Counted from the first letter of the stretch, positions 5,982 to 14,046 are shown. The stretch: 16,757 nt of DNA from CAZXNF01 sp050741255 (GCA_050741255.1 JBOIEQ010000095.1:1-16757), one strand, 5' to 3'. Program-made: numbers and translations. The notes: generated by a model not told the origin, from the sequence alone.

Positions 5982-5993
5982 TTGAATATTCAA
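5982..5993. promoter_or_regulatory. AT-rich perfect palindrome upstream of the 6014 gene
   Basis: TTGAATATTCAA is a perfect 12-bp palindrome, 20 nt before the ATG at 6014 and just ahead of its Shine-Dalgarno. It stands out in GC-rich DNA. Its position suggests an operator for a dimeric regulator or a promoter element; the binding factor is unknown. Confidence 0.35.
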
Positions 5994-6013
5994 CCAGCAC
6001 AGGAGAGAACACC

Positions 6014-6220
6014 ATGAAAGCCAGCATCTTCCGTACGCTCCTCGCCGCCGCGCTGACCTCGCTCGCGGGGGTCGCCCTCCGCGCTTACCGCGAACACCGG
6101 GAACGCGAACGGCGTGCCACCGCCAAGGCCGCGCTCCAGCAATGGGACACGGACGGCGGCGGCAATCCGCACCACCAATACCCTGCCCAGAACCGGGCCG
6201 CGTCGCGCGCGCCGGTTTGA
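6014..6220 (+). CDS. Small secreted or membrane-anchored protein (68 aa)
   Basis: A 68-aa protein of no recognised family. It has a strong Shine-Dalgarno (AGGAGAG) 7 nt before ATG 6014. The N-terminus is a short positively charged segment followed by a hydrophobic stretch (MKASIFRTLLAAALTSLAG), which could be a signal peptide or single membrane anchor. The remainder is highly charged (REHRERERRATAKAAL), then Gly/His/Pro-rich. A 12-bp palindrome just upstream may regulate it. It lies 26 nt before the next small gene and is likely co-transcribed with it and the AsmA-family gene. Confidence 0.65.
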   Translation: MKASIFRTLLAAALTSLAGVALRAYREHRERERRATAKAALQQWDTDGGGNPHHQYPAQNRAASRAPV

Positions 6221-6246
6221 ACGACACACTCGTGGACGGAAACCCG

Positions 6247-6390
6247 ATGGAAATCCTGCTCCTGCTCTCAGGCGCCCTCGCGGTCGGCGCGTTCGCCCTC
6301 GGTGGACTCACGATGTCGATGTCGCGCGGCGTGTGGTCGGCCGGCTACTGGTGGTCCGACGGAGATCGCCGCCGCGGTCCCGGGTGTTGA
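6247..6390 (+). CDS. Tiny membrane protein (47 aa)
   Basis: A 47-aa protein starting MEILLLLSGALAVGAFALGG, so one membrane helix occupies about residues 2-24. A short tail with aromatic and basic residues follows (SAGYWWSDGDRRRGPGC). A GGACGG element precedes the ATG at 6247. Its TGA stop at 6388-6390 overlaps the proposed GTG (6384) or TTG (6387) start of the AsmA-family gene, which argues for translational coupling. The family is not recognised. Confidence 0.55.
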   Translation: MEILLLLSGALAVGAFALGGLTMSMSRGVWSAGYWWSDGDRRRGPGC

Positions 6391-8342
6391 AGCGGACGCA
6401 CGCGGCGGCGCTCGGTGTCGTCGCGATCGTGGTGGTCGCGGGCGCGTTCCTGCTCGCGCTATTCGACTGGAACTGGCTGAAAGGACCGCTCGAATCGAGG
6501 GTGGCGGCGGCCACGGGTCGCGCGCTGGTCATCGCGGGTCCGGTCAACGGCGAATGGCGGTGGCGGCCGTTCGGCCCGCGCCTGCGCCTGGAGGGCGTCC
6601 GCTTCGCCAATCCGGAGTGGGCGGACGCGGACGCGCTGCTCACGGCGGAGGCAGTGGAGATCCGGGTCGCGCTGCTGCCGCTGCTGGCCGGGCGCGTGCA
6701 TATCCTCGATCTTGGCCTGCTCCGGCCGGTCGTCAACCTGGAACGTTCTGCGGACGGCCGGGCGACCTGGCAGTTCGACCGTGAACAGCGCGATGCCGGC
6801 AGTGCGCCGCGCATCGATGTACTGCGGGTGGATGAAGGCCGCCTGCGGTACCGGGACGCCCTGACCGCCGCGCGCCTGGAGGCCAGCCTCGTCGATCTCC
6901 CCGGCGACGACAAGGAAGGCCTGCACTTCACCGTGAAGGGACAGTTACGCGGGGAATCCGTCGCGCTGAACGGGAAAACCGCGTCGCTGCTGGTCCTGCA
7001 GGATCTCTCCCGGCGCCTGCCGATCGAAGCGGACGGGAAGATCGCGGACACGCAGGTGCGCGTGCGGGGCGAGATCGAAGGGCTGCTGCGGTTCGAGAAC
7101 GCAACACTCCGCTATGCCGTCAGCGGTCCCACGCTGCGTCGACTCGCGCCGATCTTCGGCGTTCCGCTGGTGGACACCCCGCCCTACGCCGTGTCTGGCC
7201 TGCTGACCCGTGACGGCAATCGTTGGGAAACCTCCGACCTCAAGGGCAAGGTCGGGGCGAGCGACATCGCCGGCACGGTTTCCGTCGTCACCGGCGGGGT
7301 TAAACCGGCACTGGAAGCCCGCCTCACTTCGACGCTGCTTGACCTCGCGGACCTCGGCCCGCTGATTGGGCGGACGCCCGCGGTTTCGGCCACGCCGGCC
7401 ACCGCTGCAGGCCGCGTGCTCCCGTCGCGCAGTATTGACCTCAGCCGCATCCATGAACTCGACGCGCACGTGACGCTGACGGCGAAACGGGTGGTGCGCG
7501 CGGCCGATTTCCCCTTCGACGACTTCAACGCGGACTTCCGGCTGCGCGACGCGCAGATCGTGATCGATCCACTCGAGTTCGGCATGGCCGACGGTTCGCT
7601 GCGCGCGCGCGTGACGCTCGATGCGCGCCAGTCCGTCATCGCCAGCAGCGTCAACGGCCGTTTGCGGGACGTGCGCGTCGCCAAAATATTCCCGAAGCAG
7701 GCCGCGGTGGGCGAAGCGGCGGGCACGCTCTCCGGCACCATCGAGTTGCGGGGCCGCGGCAACTCCGTGGCGGCGCTGCTCGGCACGGCGGACGGCCGCG
7801 CCACCCTGCTGCTGGCGAACGGGCGCGTGCCGAGCGTGGTGCCGGCGCTGGCCGACCTCGACGGCGCACGCGTGCTGGCGAGCCTGCTCGGCAAAAAACC
7901 GGAGAGCGTGCACTGCGCCGCGATCGACCTGCGCGCGCAGCAGGGCCTCGTCACACCCGCCGTCGCGGTGATCGAAACCGAATCCACCGTGCTCAATCTC
8001 ACCGGGCAGGCCCATCTGCGCGACGAAACCCTCGATCTCAAAATCGCACAGGCGCCCAAGAACGTGAGTTTCCTCTCAGTGCGCACGCCCATCCTCGTCA
8101 CCGGCATGTTCGCGAACCCGCGGCTCGCGCCGGATCCGGCGCCACTCGCCGCGCGCGGCGCCGCCGCCCTCCTGCTTGGATTGATCAATCCCCTGGCGGC
8201 CCTGTTCGCACTGCTGGAAACCGGCCCGGGCGAGGACGGCCGGTGTCCCGCGCTCCAGCGCGCCATGCCGCCGCAACCTGCCCCTGCCCCCGCCGCCGCC
8301 CGCGGCGAGTTTCCCCTGGCGGCGATCAAAGCCGTGCCGTGA
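6384..8342 (+). CDS. AsmA-family protein
   Basis: An inner-membrane-anchored protein of about 652 aa in the AsmA family, whose members are bridge-like proteins implicated in outer-membrane lipid homeostasis. One N-terminal membrane helix (about 7-27) is followed by the family signature FDWNWLKGPLESRVAAATGR and LRLEGVRFANPEWA. A long periplasmic beta-rich body follows. The C-terminal AsmA block includes LRGRGNSVAALLGTADGRA, then VIETESTVLNLTGQAHL, then LSVRTPILVTGMFANPRLAPDP. A Pro/Ala-rich tail ends the protein. No ATG fits the N-terminus, so the start must be GTG 6384 or TTG 6387, overlapping the stop of the preceding 47-aa gene. The open frame upstream of that is Arg/Pro-rich and not natural protein. 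Confidence 0.88.
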   Translation: MLKRTHAAALGVVAIVVVAGAFLLALFDWNWLKGPLESRVAAATGRALVIAGPVNGEWRWRPFGPRLRLEGVRFANPEWADADALLTAEAVEIRVALLPLLAGRVHILDLGLLRPVVNLERSADGRATWQFDREQRDAGSAPRIDVLRVDEGRLRYRDALTAARLEASLVDLPGDDKEGLHFTVKGQLRGESVALNGKTASLLVLQDLSRRLPIEADGKIADTQVRVRGEIEGLLRFENATLRYAVSGPTLRRLAPIFGVPLVDTPPYAVSGLLTRDGNRWETSDLKGKVGASDIAGTVSVVTGGVKPALEARLTSTLLDLADLGPLIGRTPAVSATPATAAGRVLPSRSIDLSRIHELDAHVTLTAKRVVRAADFPFDDFNADFRLRDAQIVIDPLEFGMADGSLRARVTLDARQSVIASSVNGRLRDVRVAKIFPKQAAVGEAAGTLSGTIELRGRGNSVAALLGTADGRATLLLANGRVPSVVPALADLDGARVLASLLGKKPESVHCAAIDLRAQQGLVTPAVAVIETESTVLNLTGQAHLRDETLDLKIAQAPKNVSFLSVRTPILVTGMFANPRLAPDPAPLAARGAAALLLGLINPLAALFALLETGPGEDGRCPALQRAMPPQPAPAPAAARGEFPLAAIKAVP

Positions 8343-8364
8343 AACCTGTCATGATGGAGTTGCC

Positions 8365-8661
8365 ATGAAATTCCACCCTGCCCTGCTGGCTCTCCTGACC
8401 GCAACGCTCGGTGCCGCGACATCGACGTTCGCCGCGGAGGCTTCCACCGAGCGGACCTATCCGCAGGACACCAATCCGGCGTGTCGCGACCGGGACAGCA
8501 ATCCCTGTGTGCTCGACGACGGCCAGCGGCCGCGCGCGCGTGATCGGCGCCGGGTCCAAACCGGCCGGCCCGGTCGCGCCGGCACCGACGAGCCCCCGGG
8601 GTACGGGATCGTCCGCGCCCGGGGCCGCGCACAGCGGCGGCGCCTCGCGTTGACACAGTGA
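8365..8661 (+). CDS. Short secreted protein (98 aa as read), possibly frameshifted
   Basis: An unrecognised exported protein. It has a GGAG-like site before ATG 8365 and a clear signal peptide (MKFHPALLALLTATLGAATS, cleavage near TFA-AEA at residue 23). The mature part begins naturally with a cysteine pair (NPACRDRDSNPCVLDDGQR). From about residue 57 the reading becomes almost wholly Arg/Gly (RRVQTGRPGRAG...RAQRRRLAL). The +1 frame over the same bases reads GAGSKPAGPVAPAPTSP...SGGASR and stops at 8653. The switch coincides with a (CG)5 run at 8531-8540, where one extra CG would join the two frames. It may be a recent slippage mutation, an assembly error, or simply an Arg-rich tail. Confidence 0.5.
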   Translation: MKFHPALLALLTATLGAATSTFAAEASTERTYPQDTNPACRDRDSNPCVLDDGQRPRARDRRRVQTGRPGRAGTDEPPGYGIVRARGRAQRRRLALTQ

Positions 8662-8800
8662 CGGCGCGACGCGCGTGAGCGTAGTCGAGCGCCTACACGG
8701 GAATCAGCAGGCACCGAGCGCCGGACAACGGCCCTCCCCCGATACTCACCCTCATTCGCCGCGGAGCGTTCCCGTTGCAGCGGCACTTGAGGAGACACCC

Positions 8801-9292
8801 ATGAAGAAAATCCATCGCGGCATCGCACCGGCATTGCTGGCGGCCGGCATTCTCGCCTTGTCGGGTTGCGAATCCGCGCCCTACTCGTCGAACACCGCCA
8901 ACGCACCGGCCGGCACGTCCGTTGCCGACCAGGCGTTCATTGGTTACGGCAGGGTCGAGGCGATCGACGTTGTGCAGGACGGCACGAGTTCGAGCACGGG
9001 CACCCGCCAGATCGTGGGCGCGGTGATCGGCGGCGTGGCGGGCGGCGCACTGGGCAGTCAGATCGGCAGCGGCCGCGGTCAGACCGCTGCGACCGTCGTC
9101 GGCGCGGTCGGCGGCGCGGTGGCGGGCAACGAGGTTGCCAAGCGCACCGGCAGCACGACGCACGACGAGGATTACAACGTTCGCGTGCGGATGGACAACG
9201 GCAGCTATCAGACGGTACGCATGGAAAATCCGCCGGGCGTGGGCGTGGGCGAACGCGTCAGCGTGTATCAAAACGCCGTTTACCGTTACTAA
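8801..9292 (+). CDS. Glycine-zipper outer-membrane lipoprotein (SlyB/PcpY-like)
   Basis: A 163-aa predicted lipoprotein. The signal peptide ends in the lipobox LSGC with lipidated C23. Residues about 71-112 form a glycine-zipper 2TM domain of paired small-residue helices (IVGAVIGGVAGGALGSQIG, then VVGAVGGAVAGNEVAKRTG). The C-terminal part is a small beta domain (NVRVRMDNGSYQTVRMENPP) ending VSVYQNAVYRY. Relatives such as SlyB and OsmB are outer-membrane lipoproteins, often stress-induced. The start at 8801 is supported by GAGGAG. It is preceded by a 139-nt spacer in which I see no strong regulatory element. Confidence 0.9.
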   Translation: MKKIHRGIAPALLAAGILALSGCESAPYSSNTANAPAGTSVADQAFIGYGRVEAIDVVQDGTSSSTGTRQIVGAVIGGVAGGALGSQIGSGRGQTAATVVGAVGGAVAGNEVAKRTGSTTHDEDYNVRVRMDNGSYQTVRMENPPGVGVGERVSVYQNAVYRY

Positions 9293-9344
9293 CCGGCGCA
9301 GGACGGCCATCGGCCGGGACCGGCGAGACCGGCGAGACCGGGCC

Positions 9345-10571
9345 ATGCTTCCCGCACCCGTAATGCCCGCACCGGCGGCGGAAGGCCCGTTGCCTGCCGA
9401 TATTCCTCTGTCGCCCCTGGCCACGACGGCGGCGCAGGCGACGCCGGACGACAGCGTGCGTCCTGCGGAGAACCCACCGGACGCCAGCAGCACGACGATC
9501 CCCCGTTGGCCGCTGTACCTGATCGCGACGGTAGCCGTCATCGCCATGCTGCGCTGGGGCGAAAGCCTGTTCGTGCCCTTGCTGCTCGGCATACTGCTCG
9601 CGTACCTGCTGTGGCCGCTCGTGGATCGCCTGGCGGACTGGCGCGTGCCCCGCGTCATCGGCGCGAGCCTGGCGCTCGCGCTGCTGTTCGCCACCCTCAC
9701 CGGCATCGGCGTCCTGCTGGCGGACGATGTGCGGGAAGTCGTCTCGGACCTGCCGCAGTTCGCGCAGCGCGTGCGGCTGTCGCTGCGCAGCGTCAACCGC
9801 GAAGGCAACATCGTGCAGAAGATGCGGGATACCGCGCGCGAGCTCGACCGCGCCGCCGTGGAATCCTCGGCCGGGCCAGCTGCCGCCAATCGCCCGCCGC
9901 CTCCCGCGGCAGCCGCGGTGGGCACTTCGCTGGAGACGCTGGCGCTGGCACGCGCGGGCCAGCTCGTCGCGGGCGCCGCACAGGCCGTGCTGATCGTCAT
10001 GCTGGCCTTCTTCATCCTCGTCTCCGGCGACCTCTTCCGGCGCAAGCTGATCGATGTCGCCGGCCCCGCGCTCGGCGACAAGAAGGAAGCGCTGCGGATA
10101 CTGGCGGAAATCGAGAAGCAACTCGGCGGTTACCTGCTGCAGACCCTGGCGATCAACGTCCTGCTGGGCGTCGCCGTCTGGATCGCGTTCGCGGCGCTGG
10201 GCCTGGCCGGGGCCGCGCTGTGGGGCGTGACGGCGGCGCTGCTGCGCTTCGTGCCCTATGTGGGCACCGGCCTGCTGATCGCCAGCAGCGCGTTGGCCGC
10301 GTTCATTCAATCCGCCTCCTTTTCACACGCGCTGCTGGTCAGCGCCATTACCACGCTGCTCGCCACGGTCATCGGCTTCGGGGTCTCCACCTGGTCGCAA
10401 AGCCGCGTCGCGCAGACCAACGCCACGGCCATCTTTCTGGGCCTGCTCTTCTTCGGCTGGCTGTGGGGTCCGTGGGGGATCCTGCTCGGCGCGCCGCTGG
10501 TAGGCATCTGCAAGCTGGTGTTCGAGCGCATAGAGCCGCTGAAACCCGTCGCGGTCTTTCTCTCGCGCTGA
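9345..10571 (+). CDS. AI-2E/PerM-family transporter
   Basis: An inner-membrane permease of the AI-2E (TqsA/PerM/YdiK) family, 408 aa. A Pro/Ala-rich cytoplasmic N-terminus (1-52) precedes about seven to eight membrane helices. Family features are WGESLFVPLLLGILLAYLLWP at 71-91, the extramembrane loop with DVREVVSDLPQFAQRVR, AFFILVSGDLFRRKL at 221-235, LLRFVPYVGTGLL, and GWLWGPWGILLGAPLVGICK near the end. Known members export diverse small molecules or ions, and the substrate cannot be inferred. ATG 9345 is preferred over 9363, and its Shine-Dalgarno is only moderate. The loop at about 168-195 contains an Ala/Pro-rich insertion. Confidence 0.9.
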   Translation: MLPAPVMPAPAAEGPLPADIPLSPLATTAAQATPDDSVRPAENPPDASSTTIPRWPLYLIATVAVIAMLRWGESLFVPLLLGILLAYLLWPLVDRLADWRVPRVIGASLALALLFATLTGIGVLLADDVREVVSDLPQFAQRVRLSLRSVNREGNIVQKMRDTARELDRAAVESSAGPAAANRPPPPAAAAVGTSLETLALARAGQLVAGAAQAVLIVMLAFFILVSGDLFRRKLIDVAGPALGDKKEALRILAEIEKQLGGYLLQTLAINVLLGVAVWIAFAALGLAGAALWGVTAALLRFVPYVGTGLLIASSALAAFIQSASFSHALLVSAITTLLATVIGFGVSTWSQSRVAQTNATAIFLGLLFFGWLWGPWGILLGAPLVGICKLVFERIEPLKPVAVFLSR

Positions 10572-10599
10572 CGGTCTTTCGGACTGCCAACGGGAGAAA

Positions 10600-11928
10600 C
10601 TAGAGCACGGTCGTTCCGGGGGCGGGCTCGCCCAGTATCGCTTTGCGCTGCTTCCAGGCCTGCAGCGTGCGGCGCGGGTTGAACAGGTTGCGCAGGTAAT
10701 AAACCATTCTGAAGGCAAACAACCTGAGCCCCAGCGGCGTGCCGCGGAACACATCACCGGCCAGTACCGACAATACGGCTTCCTGCAATCGGCGCTCGGC
10801 CCGGCCCATGAACAAATCGCGCAGGGTGGACGTGGTGATCCGGTAGATGAACCACGAAAACACTTTCGGACCGTGCCGCATGGCGCGGTCAAAGGCCCGC
10901 AATGCGCGCGGCGCCTCGCCTGCATGGTCAAGGCAGGTCTCGACCGTATCCGCCCCCGTGAACGCGCTTTGCATGGCGAAGAACACCCCGGTGGAAAACA
11001 TCGGGTCGATAAAGGTATAGGCATCGCCCAGCAGCAGATAATTGCGCCCCGTCGCCCGCGTGCCCGCATAGGAGTAGTTGCCGGTGGCCGTGACGGGAGA
11101 ATCGAGTGTTGCGTTGCGCAACCGGTCGGCCAGCGCCGGGCACAGGGCGATGGTCGCCCGGAAGAACGTTTCAGGATCCGTCTGGCGCGAGTTCATGTAA
11201 TACGGCCAGCACACCGCGCCGACGCTGGTGGCGCCATCGTGCAGCGGGATGAACCAGAACCAGCCGTGGTCGAACCAGAACAGGCTGATATTGCCCTCCG
11301 CCTTGCCCGGCAGACGTGTCGCACCCGAAAAGTGGCCGAAAATCGCGGCGCTCCTGTGTTTCGTGTTGCGACGCTTGATCCCGAACTGGTTCGCAAGAAC
11401 GGTATCGCGGCCCGAGGCATCGACCACGAACTTCGCGTGCCACTGCTGTTCCACGCCGCCTTCTCCACGCGTCGCAACGACGGCCCCACCGGTCTGGAAT
11501 TCGACGCCCGTGACCCGGCACGCTTCGAAAGTCCTGGCGCCCTTGCGCACCGCGTTGCGAAAAAGAATCTCGTCGAATTCCGAACGCCGTACCTGGTAGG
11601 CGTAGGGAAACGACTTGTCCACGGCATTCGCGAAATCAAAGGTGACCGGCTTGGCGTGCCAGGGCGACACGAACTCGGCGCCGTATTTGGGCATGCCGAT
11701 GCGACGGATCTCCTCGCCCACCCCCAGACGTTCCAGCAGCGGCAAGTTGAACGGCAGCAGGGACTCACCGATATGAAAGCGCGGGTGCGTGGCTTTTTCG
11801 ATCAGGACGACGTCCCGGCCGCGCTCGGCCAGCAGCGCGGCAATCGTCGCGCCGCCGGGGCCGCCCCCGATCACCAGCACCTCGCACCGGGCGGGCGTGT
11901 CCGAATCTGCTTTGGCTAGATTGCTCAT
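10600..11928 (-). CDS. Flavin-dependent halogenase-like / FAD monooxygenase
   Basis: A 442-aa FAD-dependent monooxygenase-fold enzyme. The FAD-binding Rossmann motif GGGPGG is at 21-26 with E44 ending the second strand (VVLIEK), and the second FAD motif is LLGDA at about 299-303. It carries both halogenase signatures: WxWxIP as WFWFIP at 223-228 and FxxPxxSxG as FIDPMFSTG at 306-314. A lysine at position 81 (GMPKYGAEF) is near where halogenases have the catalytic lysine. It could be a phenol or pyrrole halogenase, or a related oxidoreductase without halogenation activity. It would need a flavin reductase, and none is visible here. It lies downstream of a secreted protein and an amidase on the same strand, 144 nt after the former. 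The Shine-Dalgarno is weak. Confidence 0.82.
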   Translation of the reverse strand: MSNLAKADSDTPARCEVLVIGGGPGGATIAALLAERGRDVVLIEKATHPRFHIGESLLPFNLPLLERLGVGEEIRRIGMPKYGAEFVSPWHAKPVTFDFANAVDKSFPYAYQVRRSEFDEILFRNAVRKGARTFEACRVTGVEFQTGGAVVATRGEGGVEQQWHAKFVVDASGRDTVLANQFGIKRRNTKHRSAAIFGHFSGATRLPGKAEGNISLFWFDHGWFWFIPLHDGATSVGAVCWPYYMNSRQTDPETFFRATIALCPALADRLRNATLDSPVTATGNYSYAGTRATGRNYLLLGDAYTFIDPMFSTGVFFAMQSAFTGADTVETCLDHAGEAPRALRAFDRAMRHGPKVFSWFIYRITTSTLRDLFMGRAERRLQEAVLSVLAGDVFRGTPLGLRLFAFRMVYYLRNLFNPRRTLQAWKQRKAILGEPAPGTTVL

Positions 11929-12045
11929 GGTCCCCGACTCCAGCCGCCAGATTACCTACGAATCATCCGGCTCTGTGTGCGGTACCGAACAGAGCAGCCG
12001 GCAAGCACTTCCGGGCGTCCATCCTCCCGCCAATGGAGGGAGTTC

Positions 12046-12067
12046 TCGGCCGTAACGCGCCGGCCGA
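12046..12067 (-). terminator. Hairpin after the small secreted protein gene
   Basis: TCGGCCG and CGGCCGA form a perfect 7-bp stem with an 8-nt loop, starting 5 nt past the stop codon of the minus-strand gene ending at 12073. No T-run follows, so it may be a terminator or an RNA-stabilising hairpin. It would partly separate that gene from the halogenase-like gene. Confidence 0.3.
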
Positions 12068-12072
12068 CGTCG

Positions 12073-12528
12073 TTATTGGGCCAGTGTGCACTCCACGCCC
12101 ATGTCCTTGCATACGCGCATGACGCCCGCCAGCACGAGCGAGGTCGCGCTCGTCTGGCCGGGCAGGCGCACGGACGTGATCAGCAACTGAATCAATTGGC
12201 CATCCACGCTGGCCACGCGTAGTCCCGCCGTCTGCGTGCCGTTGGTGAATTCCAGGATGCGCTGCTGCGGATCCTGCAGCGTGAGCCGCACCTGCGTCGA
12301 AGCCTGCACGGCTTTCAGCGCCGTCGCAAACACCTTGTCGGCGTCCCCCTTCAGCACGACAGTGGCCAGCTCGTAGCCCGGCCCGCCGTTGGTTTCGCTC
12401 TGGGTCATGTGCTGGATGCGCCCGACCGCCTTGCGGCCCAGCATGACCCAGGGAGTGTCCGCCGCCATCGCGTCCAGCAGCATCCCGCCGCACAGCAGCG
12501 CGGCGCCGATCGTTCTCCAGCAGTTCAT
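12073..12528 (-). CDS. Small secreted protein (151 aa), unknown function
   Basis: A periplasmic or secreted protein of 151 aa. The N-terminal signal peptide (MNCWRTIGAALLCGGMLLDA) has a likely cleavage at AMA-AD near residue 23. The mature part has an alternating alpha/beta pattern (ELATVVLKGDADKVFATALK, VRLTLQDPQQRILEFT, GLRVASVDGQLIQLLIT). This resembles small envelope domains of the DUF3568 kind, but I am not sure of that. Two cysteines near the C-terminus (VCKDMGVECTL) could form a disulfide. The start at 12528 has a GAAGGTG site upstream and lies 10 nt after the amidase stop, so the two genes are probably one operon. Confidence 0.72.
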   Translation of the reverse strand: MNCWRTIGAALLCGGMLLDAMAADTPWVMLGRKAVGRIQHMTQSETNGGPGYELATVVLKGDADKVFATALKAVQASTQVRLTLQDPQQRILEFTNGTQTAGLRVASVDGQLIQLLITSVRLPGQTSATSLVLAGVMRVCKDMGVECTLAQ

Positions 12529-12538
12529 GCGAACACCT

Positions 12539-13963
12539 TCAGGGTTGCGGATCCACCGGCACCGCGCGCTTGAGCGCGAACACGTCTTCAAGGAACGCGC
12601 CGAACGCGAACAGCGAAGCCTCCGAGCCGCGCGGCCCGATTACCTGCAGTCCGACCGGCAGGCCCGCGGCCGTGAAGCCACAGGGCAAGGCCAGCACCGG
12701 GCAGGCTGTGACGGTAATCACCCAGGTCATGATCAGCCAGTCCATGTAGCCGGGCAGTGCGTGGCCCTCGACCCTGGCCACGTAACGCTCCTCCACCCGC
12801 GGCGGCGGGCACAGCACGGCCGGGCAGATCAGCAGATCGTGGCGCTCGAAGAACTTGGCCATGCGGCGAATGGTGTCGCCCTGCACGAACTCGGCGGCCA
12901 GCACGTCCGGCACGGTCAGGCCGAGGCCGTACTCCGTATTCTCGACGATCTCCGGTTTGAGCGTGCCGCGATGCTCTGCGAGCATTTCGCGGAAACGGCC
13001 CGCGAACACCGCGCCGCGCAGCACCGGAAAGGCACGCGCCGTGTCCTCCAGTTGCGGATGCGCCTCTTCCACCTTGACGCCCGTCTGCGCGAGCGCTTCC
13101 ATGGCCCGTTTGCAGATGGTCGCCACCTCACGGTCCACGACGGGCGCGACACCGAGGTCGACGCTGTACGCCACGCGCTTGGGCGCGCGCGGCGCACGGG
13201 CGGCGGCCGCGCAGGACTCGTTCGCAAATCCCAACGACAGGGGATCGAGCGGATGCGCCCCCGCTTCCGCGTCGAACATCAGCGCGCAGTCGAGGACGTT
13301 GCGCGCCAGCGGCCCTTCCACCGACAGCGGCGAAAACGCCTGCTTCTGGATGCGCGCCACGCGGCCCGGCGTGGGCCGCAAGCCGACGATACTGCAATGG
13401 CTCGCGGGCTGGCGGATGGAACCGCCGAAATCGCTGCCGGTGGCGAACCACACCTCCCCGGCGGCCAGCGCGGCGGCGGACCCGCCCGAGGAGCCCCCCG
13501 GGGTGTAAGCGGTATGCCAGGGATTGCGCGTGACGCCGAAGACGTCGTTGAACGTATTGCCACCGGCGGCGAACTCCGGCAGGTTCGATTTCGCAACCAC
13601 CAGCGCCCCGTTTGCCTCCAGGCGCTCGACCACCAGGTCGGACGCCGGCGACATGCGGCGTTCGTGCACGCGTGAACCGTGCGTACAGCGCACGCCGGCC
13701 ACGTCCACGTTGTCCTTCACCGCGATGGGCAGGCCGTACAGGAAATGCGGCGGGCGCTCCCCGCGCGGGGCCGCCATCAACGCCTTCGCCCGCTCGCGGG
13801 CGCGGTCGAAGCACAGGGTCGGCAGCGCGTTCAGCTTGGGTTCGACTTCCGCCACGCGCGCGGCCGCCGCGTCCACCAGCTCCAGCGGCGAGACCTTGCC
13901 TGTTTTCAGCAGATCGATGACATCGGCAGCCGGGAGGCTGCACAGTTCTTCGGCTGCGGCCAT
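12539..13963 (-). CDS. Amidase-signature family hydrolase
   Basis: A 474-aa amidase-signature enzyme, expected to hydrolyse a C-N amide bond by the Ser-cisSer-Lys mechanism. The triad is visible: K83 (PIAVKDNVDVAG), cis-Ser S158 (TPGGSSGGSAAA) and nucleophile S182 (GSDFGGSIRQPAS). The intervals of 75 and 24 residues equal those in fatty acid amide hydrolase. The length is typical. The start at 13963 is fixed by a strong GGAGGAG; the frame is open to an ATG at 14011 but that extension lacks such a site. GatB/GatC partners are absent and the N-terminus lacks a signal peptide, so a catabolic cytoplasmic amidase is more likely than GatA. The substrate is unknown. It is divergent from the thiamine-diphosphate enzyme gene. 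Confidence 0.92.
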   Translation of the reverse strand: MAAAEELCSLPAADVIDLLKTGKVSPLELVDAAAARVAEVEPKLNALPTLCFDRARERAKALMAAPRGERPPHFLYGLPIAVKDNVDVAGVRCTHGSRVHERRMSPASDLVVERLEANGALVVAKSNLPEFAAGGNTFNDVFGVTRNPWHTAYTPGGSSGGSAAALAAGEVWFATGSDFGGSIRQPASHCSIVGLRPTPGRVARIQKQAFSPLSVEGPLARNVLDCALMFDAEAGAHPLDPLSLGFANESCAAAARAPRAPKRVAYSVDLGVAPVVDREVATICKRAMEALAQTGVKVEEAHPQLEDTARAFPVLRGAVFAGRFREMLAEHRGTLKPEIVENTEYGLGLTVPDVLAAEFVQGDTIRRMAKFFERHDLLICPAVLCPPPRVEERYVARVEGHALPGYMDWLIMTWVITVTACPVLALPCGFTAAGLPVGLQVIGPRGSEASLFAFGAFLEDVFALKRAVPVDPQP

Positions 13964-14046
13964 TGACGCTCCTCCATGTAGGCGGGCTACCTCCCGCATC
14001 GCCGGCGACAACGCTCGGCGACGGCGAGGTCAGTGGTATCCTAGCA

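Noticed and set aside
6114..6383. Upstream extension of the AsmA-family frame to an ATG at 6114
   Set aside because: The added 90 residues are Arg/Pro-rich shadow sequence over two small genes. The AsmA N-terminal membrane helix starts right after 6384.
8668..8698. GTAGG...CGAC-like sequence in the spacer before the glycine-zipper lipoprotein
   Set aside because: The two halves are only 4 nt apart, the AC of GTAGGAC is missing, and it points away from the only downstream gene.
9315..9342. Short 9-nt repeats (CCGGCGAGA units) before the AI-2E-family gene
   Set aside because: There are only two to three imperfect units in GC-rich spacer DNA, with no sign of function.
10572..10599. Possible bidirectional terminator between the AI-2E-family gene and the halogenase-like gene
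   Set aside because: No stem longer than about 3-4 bp and no T-run is visible in the 28-nt gap.
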